Origin: Actibacterium sp. 188UL27-1
Lineage (GTDB): Bacteria > Pseudomonadota > Alphaproteobacteria > Rhodobacterales > Rhodobacteraceae
Reading direction: 5' to 3'
Length of the DNA stretch: 64,000 bases
Assembly: GCF_016901225.1 (NCBI RefSeq)
Contig: NZ_JAFEUL010000001.1
Span: 538,506-602,505 of the forward strand
Of the stretch, positions 1 to 8,088 are shown one piece after another; the first letter of the stretch is position 1, and the number at the start of each line of letters is the position of its first letter. The notes under the pieces were generated by a model, which had not been told where the DNA came from, searched no databases, and saw only the letters and a list, made by a program, of their open reading frames with translations. Made by a program: the position numbers and the translations under genes.

Positions 1-2
1 TC

Positions 3-440
3 CAAAAGATATTGCGCATTTTGGATGACAATGAAGAGCATTGTAAATCGGTTGCCGATGAATATGTGATTGATTGCCTCGCCAATAATTACGCCCGTGC
101 CGCGCGCCAATTGTCAAAGCGCGGAGAGGCAGGAGAGGTGAGGGAGGCATTCAAACGTGCCTCCCGCAGGTTGAAAAGTATTGTCCGCCAAACCGCCGAT
201 ACTACGCAACCACAATCCCGGGTGCCGGTACGGACACCCCAGGGCGTCAAGCGCGCGACAAAACGGCTGACACCGGTGAAACCGGAATTGAAAGCAGCCG
301 CATTTGCAGCCGCGACGAAAGTGGTTCAGGAATTGGAAACGGTTCTTTTAACCTCTGCCGAAAATTCCGAACGCCGCCAGACCTATTTTGCAGAGGTTGC
401 TCAGGCGGTAACGGGCGACAAGGTCTTATTGCGCTCGTAA
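3..440 (+). CDS. hypothetical protein, cut by the window edge
   Basis: The reading frame is open from the first bases of the window to a TAA at 438-440, so the true start may lie outside. A TTG at 12 is the first possible start inside. The visible product is about 142 residues: an acidic beginning, a Lys/Arg-rich middle (roughly residues 25-85) and an Ala-rich helical end. No signal peptide, membrane segment or known motif is visible. The basic middle would suit nucleic-acid binding, but that is only a guess. No function can be assigned. Confidence 0.5.
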   Translation, partial: QKILRILDDNEEHCKSVADEYVIDCLANNYARAARQLSKRGEAGEVREAFKRASRRLKSIVRQTADTTQPQSRVPVRTPQGVKRATKRLTPVKPELKAAAFAAATKVVQELETVLLTSAENSERRQTYFAEVAQAVTGDKVLLRS

Positions 441-474
441 GAGATCAACAGATAAATGCCGATATCGCGCCAGC

Positions 475-870
475 CTATTGGGGTGTAGTATCGGCTTGCG
501 GCAGACCATCGGTAATTTGGTAATAGTCGCCTTTTTCCGACACGTAGATATGGATATGCATCTGGGTGCCGGATGGTCCGTCAAACACACCCATCGCAAC
601 GCCGATCCAATCGATATGCGCCGGTGGATCCCAGAACAGGGTGGATCCGCAGATGCGGCAAAACCCACGACGAACCTTTTCCGATGATTGATACCAACTG
701 ACCTGTTCGGCACCGATCACGGTCAAAGCGGCTCGTTTCACATCTGTTGAAACGAAGTAATGCCCTGACGTCTTGCGACATGCCGTGCAATGGCACGCAT
801 CGGGTGCGGGAATGTCCCCGTCGACTTGCAACGTTACGGCACCGCACAGGCAGGATCCGTGATGCACCAT
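475..870 (-). CDS. GFA family (CENP-V/GFA domain) zinc protein
   Basis: The 131-residue product has the zinc-cysteine pattern of the glutathione-dependent formaldehyde-activating (GFA) fold: CxCGAV near residue 8, CHCxxCR near residue 27 and CRxCGS near residue 72. Family members are small cytoplasmic proteins. Only a few have a shown enzymatic role, so the substrate is unknown. The gene starts 11 bases after arsH stops and is probably the last gene of a tdk-arsH-GFA transcript. The family call is firm; the activity is not known. Confidence 0.85.
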   Translation of the reverse strand: MVHHGSCLCGAVTLQVDGDIPAPDACHCTACRKTSGHYFVSTDVKRAALTVIGAEQVSWYQSSEKVRRGFCRICGSTLFWDPPAHIDWIGVAMGVFDGPSGTQMHIHIYVSEKGDYYQITDGLPQADTTPQ

Positions 871-881
871 GGCTCAAATCC

Positions 882-1589
882 CTAGATACGGCTGACCCGC
901 TCATGAACGGCCTGAACATCCTCGACCTTTTCGGAATAGCGATCCGTCAGCATGTCACCGCGCCCGCGGACCATCAGGGTGAACCGCGCCAGTTCCTGCA
1001 TCACATCAACGATGCGCTCATACTTGGACGATGGTTTCATGCGCCCGTTTTCGAACTCTTTCCAAGCCATCGGCACGGAGGATTGGTTGGGGATTGTCAC
1101 CATGCGCATCCACCGGCCCAGAATGCGCATCTGGTTGACCGCGTTGAACGATTGCGACCCGCCTGAAACCTGCATCACCGCCAGGGTCTTGCCCTGGGTC
1201 GGGCGGATCCCGCCTTTGCAGGATAGAGGGATCCAATCGATCTGGGTTTTCATGATGCCGGTCATCGCGCCGTGCCGTTCGGGGCTGGACCAGACCATCC
1301 CTTCGGACCACATGGCCAATTCGCGCAGCTCCACCACCTTTTCATGTTCGGCTGAGGCATCGTCGGGCAGGGGCAGCCCGGACGGATTAAAGAACCGCGT
1401 CTCGCAACCCAGATGCCGCAGCACCCGTGCGCCTTCCTCTGCCGCGAACCGGGAATAGCTGCCCTTCCGCAGGGACCCATACAACAGCAGGATGCGCGGC
1501 GGGTGACCCGGATCGCCAGGGGCCGCCAATGCGCTGGGATCCAACGGGTCCAGTGCGCCCGCAACAAGGTTTGGCATGTCTTCGATCAC
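882..1589 (-). CDS. arsH: ArsH-like NADPH-dependent FMN reductase
   Basis: The product belongs to the flavodoxin-like NADPH-dependent FMN reductases of the ArsH type, which oxidise organoarsenicals or reduce quinones. Visible features are the flavin-phosphate loop [13 protein letters not shown] near the N-terminus, the [12 protein letters not shown] segment and the [10 protein letters not shown] segment. I chose a GTG start at 1589 because it overlaps the tdk stop (GTGA) and follows AGGAGAG inside the end of tdk. An ATG lies 13 bases into the gene, and an upstream ATG at 1616 would overlap tdk further. No arsR, arsB or arsC is nearby, so a general oxidative-stress role is as likely as arsenic resistance. 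Confidence 0.85.
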   Translation of the reverse strand: MIEDMPNLVAGALDPLDPSALAAPGDPGHPPRILLLYGSLRKGSYSRFAAEEGARVLRHLGCETRFFNPSGLPLPDDASAEHEKVVELRELAMWSEGMVWSSPERHGAMTGIMKTQIDWIPLSCKGGIRPTQGKTLAVMQVSGGSQSFNAVNQMRILGRWMRMVTIPNQSSVPMAWKEFENGRMKPSSKYERIVDVMQELARFTLMVRGRGDMLTDRYSEKVEDVQAVHERVSRI

Positions 1590-2170
1590 GGGGTCTCTCC
1601 TATTTCGTCCCGCCAATGGCGACGGCAGAGGGGGACATAGGTCTCATTCCCGCCGATCTGCACCTGCGCGCCGTCACGCATAACCTGGCCGTTTTCATCC
1701 TTGCGCACCACCATCGTGGCCTTCTTGCCGCAATAGCAAATCGTACGCAGTTCCCGCATTTCATCCGCCAGGGCCAGCAACGTGGCAGAGCCCGGGAACA
1801 GCGCACCCCTGAAATCCACCCGCAAGCCGTAACACATCACCGGCACGCCCAAATCATCAACGGCGCGGGCAAGTTGCCACACCTGATCCGCCCCCAGGAA
1901 CTGCGCCTCGTCGACGAACACGCAGGCGCAGGGTCCCGCTGCCAATCGCGCCTCGATCCGGGTGAACAGATCATCCCGCGGCAAAAACGTGTCCGCCTCC
2001 GCCGTCAGCCCGATCCGGGATCCGATCTGACCCTGTCCCGCGCGATCATCAAACGCTGCGGTCAGCAGATAAGGCTCCATCCCACGCTCGCGGTAATTAT
2101 ACGCGGCCTGCAGCAGGATCGTGGATTTGCCCGCATTCATGGTGGAATAATGGAAATAGAGTTTCGCCAT
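1586..2170 (-). CDS. tdk: thymidine kinase (type II)
   Basis: Phosphorylates thymidine to dTMP in the pyrimidine salvage pathway. The P-loop MNAGKST lies near the N-terminus and the Walker-B-like FVDEAQFL follows around residue 85. A Cys-rich segment (CYCGKKAT, then CRRHW at the end) is the zinc-binding lasso region of type II kinases. The start at [16 protein letters not shown] fits the family; an ATG four codons upstream is also possible. The length of about 194 residues is usual. It heads the leftward operon and overlaps arsH by four bases. Confidence 0.95.
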   Translation of the reverse strand: MAKLYFHYSTMNAGKSTILLQAAYNYRERGMEPYLLTAAFDDRAGQGQIGSRIGLTAEADTFLPRDDLFTRIEARLAAGPCACVFVDEAQFLGADQVWQLARAVDDLGVPVMCYGLRVDFRGALFPGSATLLALADEMRELRTICYCGKKATMVVRKDENGQVMRDGAQVQIGGNETYVPLCRRHWRDEIGETP

Positions 2171-2529
2171 GGAACGGGCCATAGCGCAGGCACGCGGCCA
2201 GCTTCAAGCGGCGGGTGGGGGTCGGGTCAGACGGCTGTGGATCATCCGACGCGACCGCAACGAACGGACGGGGCCCGGGGTGTGTGTGCCAAACCCCAAC
2301 CGCGCGCATCCCATTCCTTGCCCAGGGCCAACCATCCCGTTTCGCCGCCCCAACTGGCGAAACCGGTTCAACCCCCACCTTAGCCAGCCCCCAAAAGGTG
2401 CTGGTTTCGCTTTACAATCCCGATCAGGCCGGGATGAATATGATATGGAGCTTGTCTGGCCGACGATCGATGGGAAAAAACCGGCGCGGCTCCCCGTTTT
2501 GCGCATCAAGGTTTTAGGGCGTTTTGCAT
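2171..2529. other. intergenic region, no gene seen
   Basis: About 360 bases between the divergently oriented tdk and the gene at 2530. Reading frames are open on both strands but give low-complexity Pro/Arg-rich translations with no recognisable protein. The stretch presumably holds the two divergent promoters; I could not pick out convincing -35/-10 boxes. Confidence 0.5.
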
Positions 2530-2985
2530 ATGGTTGATCACACGGGTTATTTGAAAAAACATACCGAAGCATTGGTCAAGGATGTGGGGCTTGAAGCGTC
2601 CTGTGCGCTGACCGGCAAATCCAAAGCCACGCTTGGCCGATACTATTCCGACGCCACCGAACATGCGGACCGCTTCATGCCGGTGGACTCCGTCGCCGTG
2701 CTCGAAGCCGCCGCGCGCTACCCCCATGTGACCTCGGCCTTGGCGGAATTGCGGGGGATCACCCTGTCCTATGATCAGGAACGGCGGAATTCGGAATCGC
2801 GCGGCGTCAATCAGGACGTGATCACCCTGTCGCAACGGTTTGCCCAGTTGATGGCCGAATATAACCAATCCATCGATGATGGTGTCATTTCGGTGAACGA
2901 GGCAAAGCGGATGCTGCGGGAAACCGCCGCGCTGCAACAGATCCTGCTGGAGATGAAGCTCCACCTGGAGGATGAAACGATCTGA
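2530..2985 (+). CDS. conserved hypothetical protein, possible DNA-binding
   Basis: A product of about 151 residues starting at ATG 2530; a TTG two codons earlier is less likely. The first 45 residues (LKKHTEALVKDVG... TGKSKATLGRYYSD) read like a helix-turn-helix unit, and the last 60 residues are a charged helical segment ending in an amphipathic helix. No signal peptide or membrane segment is present. A regulator role is inference from this HTH-like look only. It ends 87 bases before the next rightward gene. Confidence 0.7.
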   Translation: MVDHTGYLKKHTEALVKDVGLEASCALTGKSKATLGRYYSDATEHADRFMPVDSVAVLEAAARYPHVTSALAELRGITLSYDQERRNSESRGVNQDVITLSQRFAQLMAEYNQSIDDGVISVNEAKRMLRETAALQQILLEMKLHLEDETI

Positions 2986-3072
2986 TCCGCCGTCTTTGGC
3001 AATCAGCAACGACACCGGGGCAGGCATGAGGATAGGCAAACAGGTGTCATCGCCACTGAAGGATCGCTTCCC

Positions 3073-3675
3073 ATGCCATTTGCCAAGACATATACCACAT
3101 TCGATGTCCGCCGCCTGATGCAAAACTCCGAAGGGGCCGCATCGCCTGTGACCGGTGCCGCAGCCCATGCACGCGTTCTGCATGCCGAACAGGCGGGGCC
3201 GGGCGGTCCGGGGACGACACCGGCCCAGATGATGCACCGGACCCACAAGAGGCCGGGCGAATCCAACAGCCAGTTCAAGAACCGAGGCGGTGCCGTGCAG
3301 ACCTCGGCGTTCAAAAACGTCCTGCAGCAATCCGATGCCGTGGCACAGGCCCTGAACTCCCCCCGGGGTCAGGCCGTGATGCGCGTTTTTGACCGCGCCG
3401 CCACCCAGGGTCTGCCCCTGCGCGCCATGCTGAAAGTCGGCGGTATTCAGGAGGCCGGTTTCCTCGCCGCGTCTGGTGCGCCCAAGGCCAAAACGGTGCA
3501 CAAGAACGACGCCACCGTCAGTTCCGGGACGGGTGCCGGGGTGAACATCATCCTTGACCGTGGCCCCAACGCAAACACGTTCGTGGTGCAAACCTGCTAC
3601 CCGCTCACGGTGTGCCCCGCCAGCAGTTACAAGGTGACAGACCAGGCCTCCCGGGCGGTGATCGAGCAGGGTTAA
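3073..3675 (+). CDS. unknown protein with RNase-A-like toxin-type C-terminus
   Basis: A 200-residue protein without a signal peptide. After a Gly/Pro/Ala-rich start there is an MMHRTHKRPGES...FKNR...TSAFKN segment (about residues 53-80), then an ALNSPRGQA helix, and near the end a hydrophobic strand followed by FVVQTCYP. This order (His near the start, an SxF segment, a closing strand with T-x-YP) resembles the bacterial RNase-A-like domain at the end of CdiA-type and other polymorphic toxins. The resemblance was judged by eye and is uncertain. No large carrier protein and no obvious immunity gene is adjacent. The stop overlaps the end of the convergent dehydrogenase gene by four bases. Confidence 0.6.
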   Translation: MPFAKTYTTFDVRRLMQNSEGAASPVTGAAAHARVLHAEQAGPGGPGTTPAQMMHRTHKRPGESNSQFKNRGGAVQTSAFKNVLQQSDAVAQALNSPRGQAVMRVFDRAATQGLPLRAMLKVGGIQEAGFLAASGAPKAKTVHKNDATVSSGTGAGVNIILDRGPNANTFVVQTCYPLTVCPASSYKVTDQASRAVIEQG

Positions 3676-4625
3676 ACCGGATTCGGAACCGGGTCACCTG
3701 CGACAAAGGCAGCCAGATTGTCCAGCGCCATCTGCCCCATGGACTGCCGCACCTCCAGCGCGGCGGTCCCCAGATGGGGTAGCAAAACCACGTTTTCCAT
3801 GGCTTTCAGGGCGTCCGGCACCTTTGGTTCAAATTCATAAACATCCAGACCGGCCCCCGCGATCAGCCCGGTTTCCAGCGCTGTGATCAAGGCCGTCTCA
3901 TCCACCACATCGCCGCGTGCGATATTCACCAGATGGGCGGTGGGTTTCATCGCCGCCAGCTCGGCCGTTCCGATCAGGTGATGCGTGGCAGGCGTGGCGG
4001 GCACGGCTGTCACGACGATATCTGCCGCCCCGCAAACCTCTGCCAGGCTACCCAACTGCCGCGCCGGCAGGCCTGCATCGGCAACGGCAGATCGGTTGAA
4101 AAACACAACCTCCATGCCAAATCCGAAATGCGCACGTTTGGCGATCGCCTTGCCGATCCGCCCCATCCCGACAATGCCCAGCACCTTGCCCGACATGTGC
4201 AGGCCCAGCATCTGCGTGGGCTGCCAGCCGGTCCACTTGCTGGCGCGGAGCAGCCGTTCCCCCTCACCGGCCCGGCGGCATGTCATCAGCATCAGGGTCA
4301 GCGCGATATCCGCTGTTGCATCCGTCACGGCGCCGGGCGTGTTGGTTACCACAAGCCCGGCCGCCTTGGCCGCGGCGACGTCGATATGGTTATAGCCAAC
4401 CCCGAAATTGGCCAGGATCTTGCAGCGGCCGGGCTCATCCTCGAACGCGGGCGCGCTGAACCCATCCCCCAGGGTTGGCAAAATCGCATCGTAATCGTGC
4501 AGCGCGGCGCGCGCCTCCTCTACGGAAAGCGGCTCCTCCCGGTCATTCAGGGTTACGTCATAGGCGGCCCGGGCGGCCTCCAGATTGGCATCCGGCAAGC
4601 GGCGCGTGATCAGCAGTTTCGTCAT
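3672..4625 (-). CDS. D-2-hydroxyacid dehydrogenase (glyoxylate/hydroxypyruvate reductase type)
   Basis: A 317-residue NAD(P)-dependent D-isomer-specific 2-hydroxyacid dehydrogenase. Visible are the Rossmann motif GIVGMGRIGKAIAKR near residue 150, the catalytic Arg in NIARGDVVDE near residue 236, the catalytic Glu after GLDVYEFEP, and the catalytic His in LLPHLGTA. The closest functional type is glyoxylate/hydroxypyruvate reductase (GyaR/GhrB-like), but the substrate cannot be read from sequence. The start overlaps the csaA stop by one base (TGATG), so it is translated from the proC-csaA transcript. Confidence 0.9.
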   Translation of the reverse strand: MTKLLITRRLPDANLEAARAAYDVTLNDREEPLSVEEARAALHDYDAILPTLGDGFSAPAFEDEPGRCKILANFGVGYNHIDVAAAKAAGLVVTNTPGAVTDATADIALTLMLMTCRRAGEGERLLRASKWTGWQPTQMLGLHMSGKVLGIVGMGRIGKAIAKRAHFGFGMEVVFFNRSAVADAGLPARQLGSLAEVCGAADIVVTAVPATPATHHLIGTAELAAMKPTAHLVNIARGDVVDETALITALETGLIAGAGLDVYEFEPKVPDALKAMENVVLLPHLGTAALEVRQSMGQMALDNLAAFVAGDPVPNPV

Positions 4626-4960
4626 CAGTACATCCTTCCGCCCACGGGCACAGTCTTGTCGGGCCGCAGCAGCACAACCTCTCCATCCTCATCCGGAACC
4701 CCCAATACCAGCACCTCCGACATCACGGGGCCGATCTGGCGTGGCGGGAAATTCACCACGGCCAGCACCAATTGCCCGGGCAGATCCTCAGGTGTGTAAT
4801 GTTTGGTGATTTGGGCTGAGCTCTTTTTCTCTCCAAGCGCCGCGCCGAAATCGATCCACAGCTTGATCGCGGGTTTGCGCGCCTCGGGAAAGGGTTCCGC
4901 CCGGCTGATCCGGCCCACGCGGACATCAACCCTGGCAAAGTCATCAAAGGTGATCGTCAC
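4625..4960 (-). CDS. csaA: CsaA-type tRNA-binding domain protein
   Basis: A 111-residue protein that is a single tRNA-binding OB-fold of the CsaA/EMAP-II family, dimeric in known members and reported to have export-chaperone activity in Bacillus. Diagnostic segments are DVRVGRI near the start and the AQITKHYTPEDLPGQLVLAVVNFPPRQIG core. The GTG start at 4960 overlaps the proC stop in a GTGA junction, and its own stop overlaps the next gene by one base. The length is usual for the family. Confidence 0.9.
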   Translation of the reverse strand: MTITFDDFARVDVRVGRISRAEPFPEARKPAIKLWIDFGAALGEKKSSAQITKHYTPEDLPGQLVLAVVNFPPRQIGPVMSEVLVLGVPDEDGEVVLLRPDKTVPVGGRMY

Positions 4961-5769
4961 TGGCTCAATGCCCGGCTGCGATCCGCGGCAGCCTTGACCG
5001 TCCGCACCATCAGCGGTGGCAGGCCCCGATCCGGGTCCATCAATTGCGCCAACCCCGCCGCGGTCGTCCCTTGGGGGGAGGTGACATTGACCCGCAATTG
5101 CGCCACCGGTTCCTCCGATAGCCGGGCCAGTTCGCCTGCACCCGCCACCGTCGCCTTGGCCAGTTTCATGGCCAGTGTGGGGGGCAACCCTTCGGCTTCC
5201 CCGGCGGCGGCCAGGGCTTCGATCAGGTGAAACACATAGGCCGGGCCGGATCCCGACACCCCGGTGACCGCATCGATCTGTGCCTCGTGGTCCAGCCTCA
5301 CCACGGTGCCGATTGCTGTTAATAGTTCGGTGGCCATCGAAATATGCGCGTCATCGGCTTTGGCATTTCCAATGATCGCCGTAATCCCGCGCCCGACCGC
5401 AGCAGGGGTGTTGGGCATGGCGCGAATGATCGGGGTGTCCGCGCCCAAAATTGCCTCATAGGTCGCGATCGATGTCCCCGCCGCGACCGACAGGAACAGC
5501 GTGTCGCCATCACCCAAAGCAGCCAAGGAGGGCAGGGCATCGCCCATCATTTGCGGTTTGACGGCCACCAAAACCAATGCCGGGCTGATCGGCAATGGGC
5601 CGTTCACCGATACCCCCGTTCCCTTCACCCAGTCAGATGGTTTGGGGTCCACAACGGTCACCGCCGCTGCCGAAAGCCCATCCGCCAGCCATCCGGCCAA
5701 CATCGCACTGCCCATCTTGCCGCAACCCAAAAGGACTATGCCGCGCTCTTGCAACTCTGCCCTGTCCAT
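4957..5769 (-). CDS. proC: pyrroline-5-carboxylate reductase
   Basis: Catalyses the last step of proline synthesis, reducing 1-pyrroline-5-carboxylate with NAD(P)H. The Rossmann motif LLGCGKMGSAMLAGW is at the N-terminus, AMPNTPAAVG lies mid-protein, and the family signature VSGSGPAYVFHLIEAL lies near residue 165. The frame is open well upstream, but the start at MDRAELQERG (5769) has GGGAGA just before it and gives the usual 270 residues. First gene of a proC-csaA-dehydrogenase operon with overlapping stops and starts. Confidence 0.95.
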   Translation of the reverse strand: MDRAELQERGIVLLGCGKMGSAMLAGWLADGLSAAAVTVVDPKPSDWVKGTGVSVNGPLPISPALVLVAVKPQMMGDALPSLAALGDGDTLFLSVAAGTSIATYEAILGADTPIIRAMPNTPAAVGRGITAIIGNAKADDAHISMATELLTAIGTVVRLDHEAQIDAVTGVSGSGPAYVFHLIEALAAAGEAEGLPPTLAMKLAKATVAGAGELARLSEEPVAQLRVNVTSPQGTTAAGLAQLMDPDRGLPPLMVRTVKAAADRSRALSQ

Positions 5770-5887
5770 CGCCGTCTCCCGCACTTTTGCGAACGCTAAA
5801 ACATCGCTCCACAAGTGTCTAACGCGACGAAGCTCTCCACAAAGCCCGCCTCGCATCTCTTTCTTATTGGTAAAAATACTTCGGGGG

Positions 5888-5909
5888 GGTTGGGGGGCTG
5901 GCCCCCCAA
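5888..5909. repeat. GC-rich palindromic extragenic element
   Basis: A near-perfect inverted repeat TTGGGGGGC-TG-GCCCCCCAA at 5890-5909, after a G7 run, in the proC/ybjN gap. Just downstream, a second dyad (CGGATCGCC/GGCGATCCG, about 5915-5934) is present. G-rich palindromes of this kind recur between genes in Rhodobacteraceae genomes, so I read it as an extragenic repeat rather than a gene-specific site. Confidence 0.5.
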
Positions 5910-5978
5910 TCGATCGGATCGCCCTGGCGATCCGAAACACCTCAACAGTCTCATCACGCCGTTTCACAGACCCCCAAC

Positions 5979-6004
5979 AAAACTGTCCCCGCGGGGACAG
6001 TTTT
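5979..6004 (-). terminator. terminator hairpin after ybjN
   Basis: A 12-bp perfect inverted repeat, AAAACTGTCCCC/GGGGACAGTTTT, with a two-base centre. It lies 24 bases beyond the ybjN stop. On the minus strand the stem is followed by a short T run, as in an intrinsic terminator; the symmetry lets it work both ways. Confidence 0.7.
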
Positions 6005-6027
6005 GCCGTTTGCTCGATAGATTTGGG

Positions 6028-6531
6028 TCAGGCGCGGCCGTAGGCCTCCGCAATGGCGACCTGCATGGCATCTTCGACAGTGCGGTCGCCCCAGACAACA
6101 AGCTGGATCGCCGGGTAGAACCGTTCCGCTGTCAAAACGGCGGTGCCGATCAGGCTGTCGATCTGTTCGGGGCCCGCCATTTGGCCGCCGGTCAGAACCA
6201 GACCATAGCGCCAGACCATCAATTGCTGTTCGCGCCAAAAAGTGAACGCACCGGCCCAGCATGTGTCATTGATCTTGTTGAGGGCCTCGTAGAGTTGGGG
6301 CAGTTTTTCTTCCGGCGGCTCCATTTCGAAGGTGCAGATCAGGCGCAACGTCTCGTCATAGCCGGACCAGGCGAGGGTGATGGAGTAGGTCCGCCACTGC
6401 GCCTCGACCGCCATGGCGATCTGGTCATCGGCGATACGGTCAAAGTCCCACGAATGGTGCTCTGCCAGATTTTCGACGATATCGATGGGGTGGAGGTCTT
6501 CCGTTTCCAGATACTGTTCGGAAAGCGACAT
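6028..6531 (-). CDS. YbjN domain protein
   Basis: A 167-residue YbjN-family protein, a fold related to type III secretion chaperones. The family is widespread in Proteobacteria and its biochemical role is poorly defined. The start at MSLSEQYLETED (6531) follows AGAGG and is preferred to an ATG ten codons upstream. The order of helices and strands and the length suit the family. It is monocistronic, separated from proC by a terminator and GC-rich palindromes. Confidence 0.8.
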   Translation of the reverse strand: MSLSEQYLETEDLHPIDIVENLAEHHSWDFDRIADDQIAMAVEAQWRTYSITLAWSGYDETLRLICTFEMEPPEEKLPQLYEALNKINDTCWAGAFTFWREQQLMVWRYGLVLTGGQMAGPEQIDSLIGTAVLTAERFYPAIQLVVWGDRTVEDAMQVAIAEAYGRA

Positions 6532-6687
6532 GCCCGGCCTCTTTTGGTTGAGCGATGGCAATTTGTTGACCTACCACCACTGGGTGCCTGCTCAAGGTCC
6601 GGCAGGGGCTCCCGCCGCCCTTACTAGATATGGTGACTATGCACCGCCTTCGTGTAAAGAGGAATTTTGTGAATCTCCGATGAATGA

Positions 6688-6748
6688 CCCCAAGATATGG
6701 GGTTATCCCCAACTATATTGTGGGACTGCCTGTCTTGGCAGCAGTCCC
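6688..6748. terminator. dyad and hairpin downstream of the response regulator
   Basis: GGGACTGC/GCAGTCCC at 6722-6748 forms a stem, with GCC/GGC extending it in the loop, ten bases past the response-regulator stop. No U-tract follows. Next to it, ACCCCA/TGGGGT (6688-6704) and GGGG/CCCC overlap as smaller dyads. The hairpin is a likely terminator of the leftward gene; the smaller dyads could belong to the ybjN promoter. Confidence 0.4.
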
Positions 6749-6756
6749 GGTCAAAA

Positions 6757-7461
6757 TCATGCGGCCACCTTGGCCATTCCGGGCAGCCGATCACCGGGTA
6801 CCATCCGGTATCCCTGGCCCCAGGCGGTTTGGATCATGTCGGGCTTGCCACCTGCGGCGGCCAGTTTCTGGCGGATACGACAAAGGTATACTGTTACCAC
6901 ACCAACATCGGGCTCGTTCTTCCAGGCATAGAGTTGGTCCATGATGTTTTCGACAGAGACCGTCATGCCGGGATGCAAGGCCATCATCTCGATGACTTCG
7001 TATTCCAGCCGCGCCAACGGCACTTCGGTTTGCCCGACATGGACGACGCGGGCGCACATGTCGATGGTGGCGCCATGGATCGTCACGACCGGGCAGGTGA
7101 GCCCGGCATTGCGAACGACCAGGGCGCGGAGTCGGGCCGCGACCTCCTGAATCGAGGTGCCGGAATGAAACACCGTATCGGCGCCTGCGCGAAAAACCTC
7201 TGCCAGCGCGTCTTGATCCGCCTCCGGCGCCATCACCGCCATGGGAATGTTCGGGGCATGACGGCGGATCCGGCTGACGATCTTGTCGGCCTTCCAGCCG
7301 GTGCGGTCATAGTCCAGGATAATCGCATCCTGCCGACCGAGGGTGATGAAATCAAAGAAAGCCTCTTCGGTATCGGCTTGGGTCAGTAGAAAGCCCGATT
7401 TCAAAAGGTCCTGCGACAGGGGCATGGTCGTCCAGGTGGTGTCTGCGATCAGAATGCGCAT
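6757..7461 (-). CDS. atypical OmpR/CtrA-like response regulator
   Basis: A 234-residue regulator with an N-terminal receiver (about 1-115) and a winged-helix DNA-binding domain (about 128-225). The output domain is close in pattern to CtrA (MDQLYAWKNEP, then VYLCRIRQKLAA). The receiver keeps the phospho-acceptor at Asp50 (ILDYD), but the acidic pair near residue 7 is reduced to ADTT, and the conserved Lys near residue 101 is replaced (VFHSG where YLTKP is usual). It may therefore act without normal phosphorylation. No histidine kinase is adjacent. Confidence 0.85.
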   Translation of the reverse strand: MRILIADTTWTTMPLSQDLLKSGFLLTQADTEEAFFDFITLGRQDAIILDYDRTGWKADKIVSRIRRHAPNIPMAVMAPEADQDALAEVFRAGADTVFHSGTSIQEVAARLRALVVRNAGLTCPVVTIHGATIDMCARVVHVGQTEVPLARLEYEVIEMMALHPGMTVSVENIMDQLYAWKNEPDVGVVTVYLCRIRQKLAAAGGKPDMIQTAWGQGYRMVPGDRLPGMAKVAA

Positions 7462-7639
7462 AGGCGGGCTCCTGCGGGGCGTGCGTCAGACCGCCGGCCG
7501 AGGAAGCAGCAAGGGCAAAGCCAAGCCGCTGCGCGTCAGGGTGGGTCGACTGATTTTGTGGGAATGCGGCCTTCTGACCGGTCAGGCACCCGGGAAAACC
7601 GTAGGGCGCGTTACCACCACGTTATGCCGGTTAGGTAAG

Positions 7640-7679
7640 CCAGCCGTTAACGGCTGGGACCAATTTCTTAACAATTGGA
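7640..7679. promoter_or_regulatory. two dyads between ubiK and the response regulator
   Basis: A perfect 18-bp palindrome CCAGCCGTT/AACGGCTGG at 7640-7657, then CCAATT-N7-AATTGG at 7661-7679. They lie downstream of ubiK and about 180-220 bases upstream of the leftward response regulator, so they could be terminator or operator elements. The function is not determined. Confidence 0.35.
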
Positions 7680-7743
7680 GCTATCTCGGGATGGCGCTCG
7701 GCGGGACCGCTTCGACCGACCCGACACCGATGACCGACACCGC

Positions 7744-7992
7744 CTAACCCTTGGCCGCGGCTTCCAGCGCGTCGATCCGGGCCTTCAACGCCTCATTCTC
7801 TTCACGCGCCTTCTGTGCCATGATGCGGGCTGCGTCGAACTCTTCCCGCGTGACGAAATCGCGATCCGCCAACCAACGGTCCATCATCGACTTCATCGCG
7901 TTCTCGGCTTCTTCCTTGGCCCCCTGCGCCACGCCCATGGCATTGGTCATCAACTGGGACATGTCGTCGAAAAACTTGTTGCGGCTCTGCAT
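7744..7992 (-). CDS. ubiK: UbiK family accessory factor (BMFP domain)
   Basis: An 82-residue protein with an amphipathic N-terminus (FFDDMSQLMTNAMG) and a C-terminal coiled coil (residues about 50-80, AREENEALKARIDALEAAAKG), the layout of UbiK/YqiC. In Enterobacteria UbiK assists aerobic ubiquinone synthesis together with UbiJ and binds membranes. The gene is divergent from lgt with a 96-base gap; this pairing supports orthology. Confidence 0.85.
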   Translation of the reverse strand: MQSRNKFFDDMSQLMTNAMGVAQGAKEEAENAMKSMMDRWLADRDFVTREEFDAARIMAQKAREENEALKARIDALEAAAKG

Positions 7993-8088
7993 GGTGGCGA
8001 CCTCTCGTTACACTTGACATATATATGGGTGCCAACGTGCGGCGGCTCAAGGTTGACTTCGCCGCAGCAGGTCAGCAAGAGCGCGGAT

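Noticed and set aside
2097..2572. Open frames on both strands around the tdk upstream gap
   Set aside because: Low-complexity Pro/Arg/Gly translations with no start signals; they shadow tdk and the gap.
7484..7520. GTCAG...GGAAGCAGC text resembling the signal recognition particle RNA loop
   Set aside because: The flanking bases do not pair as in 4.5S RNA, and the GGAA tetraloop region is wrong.
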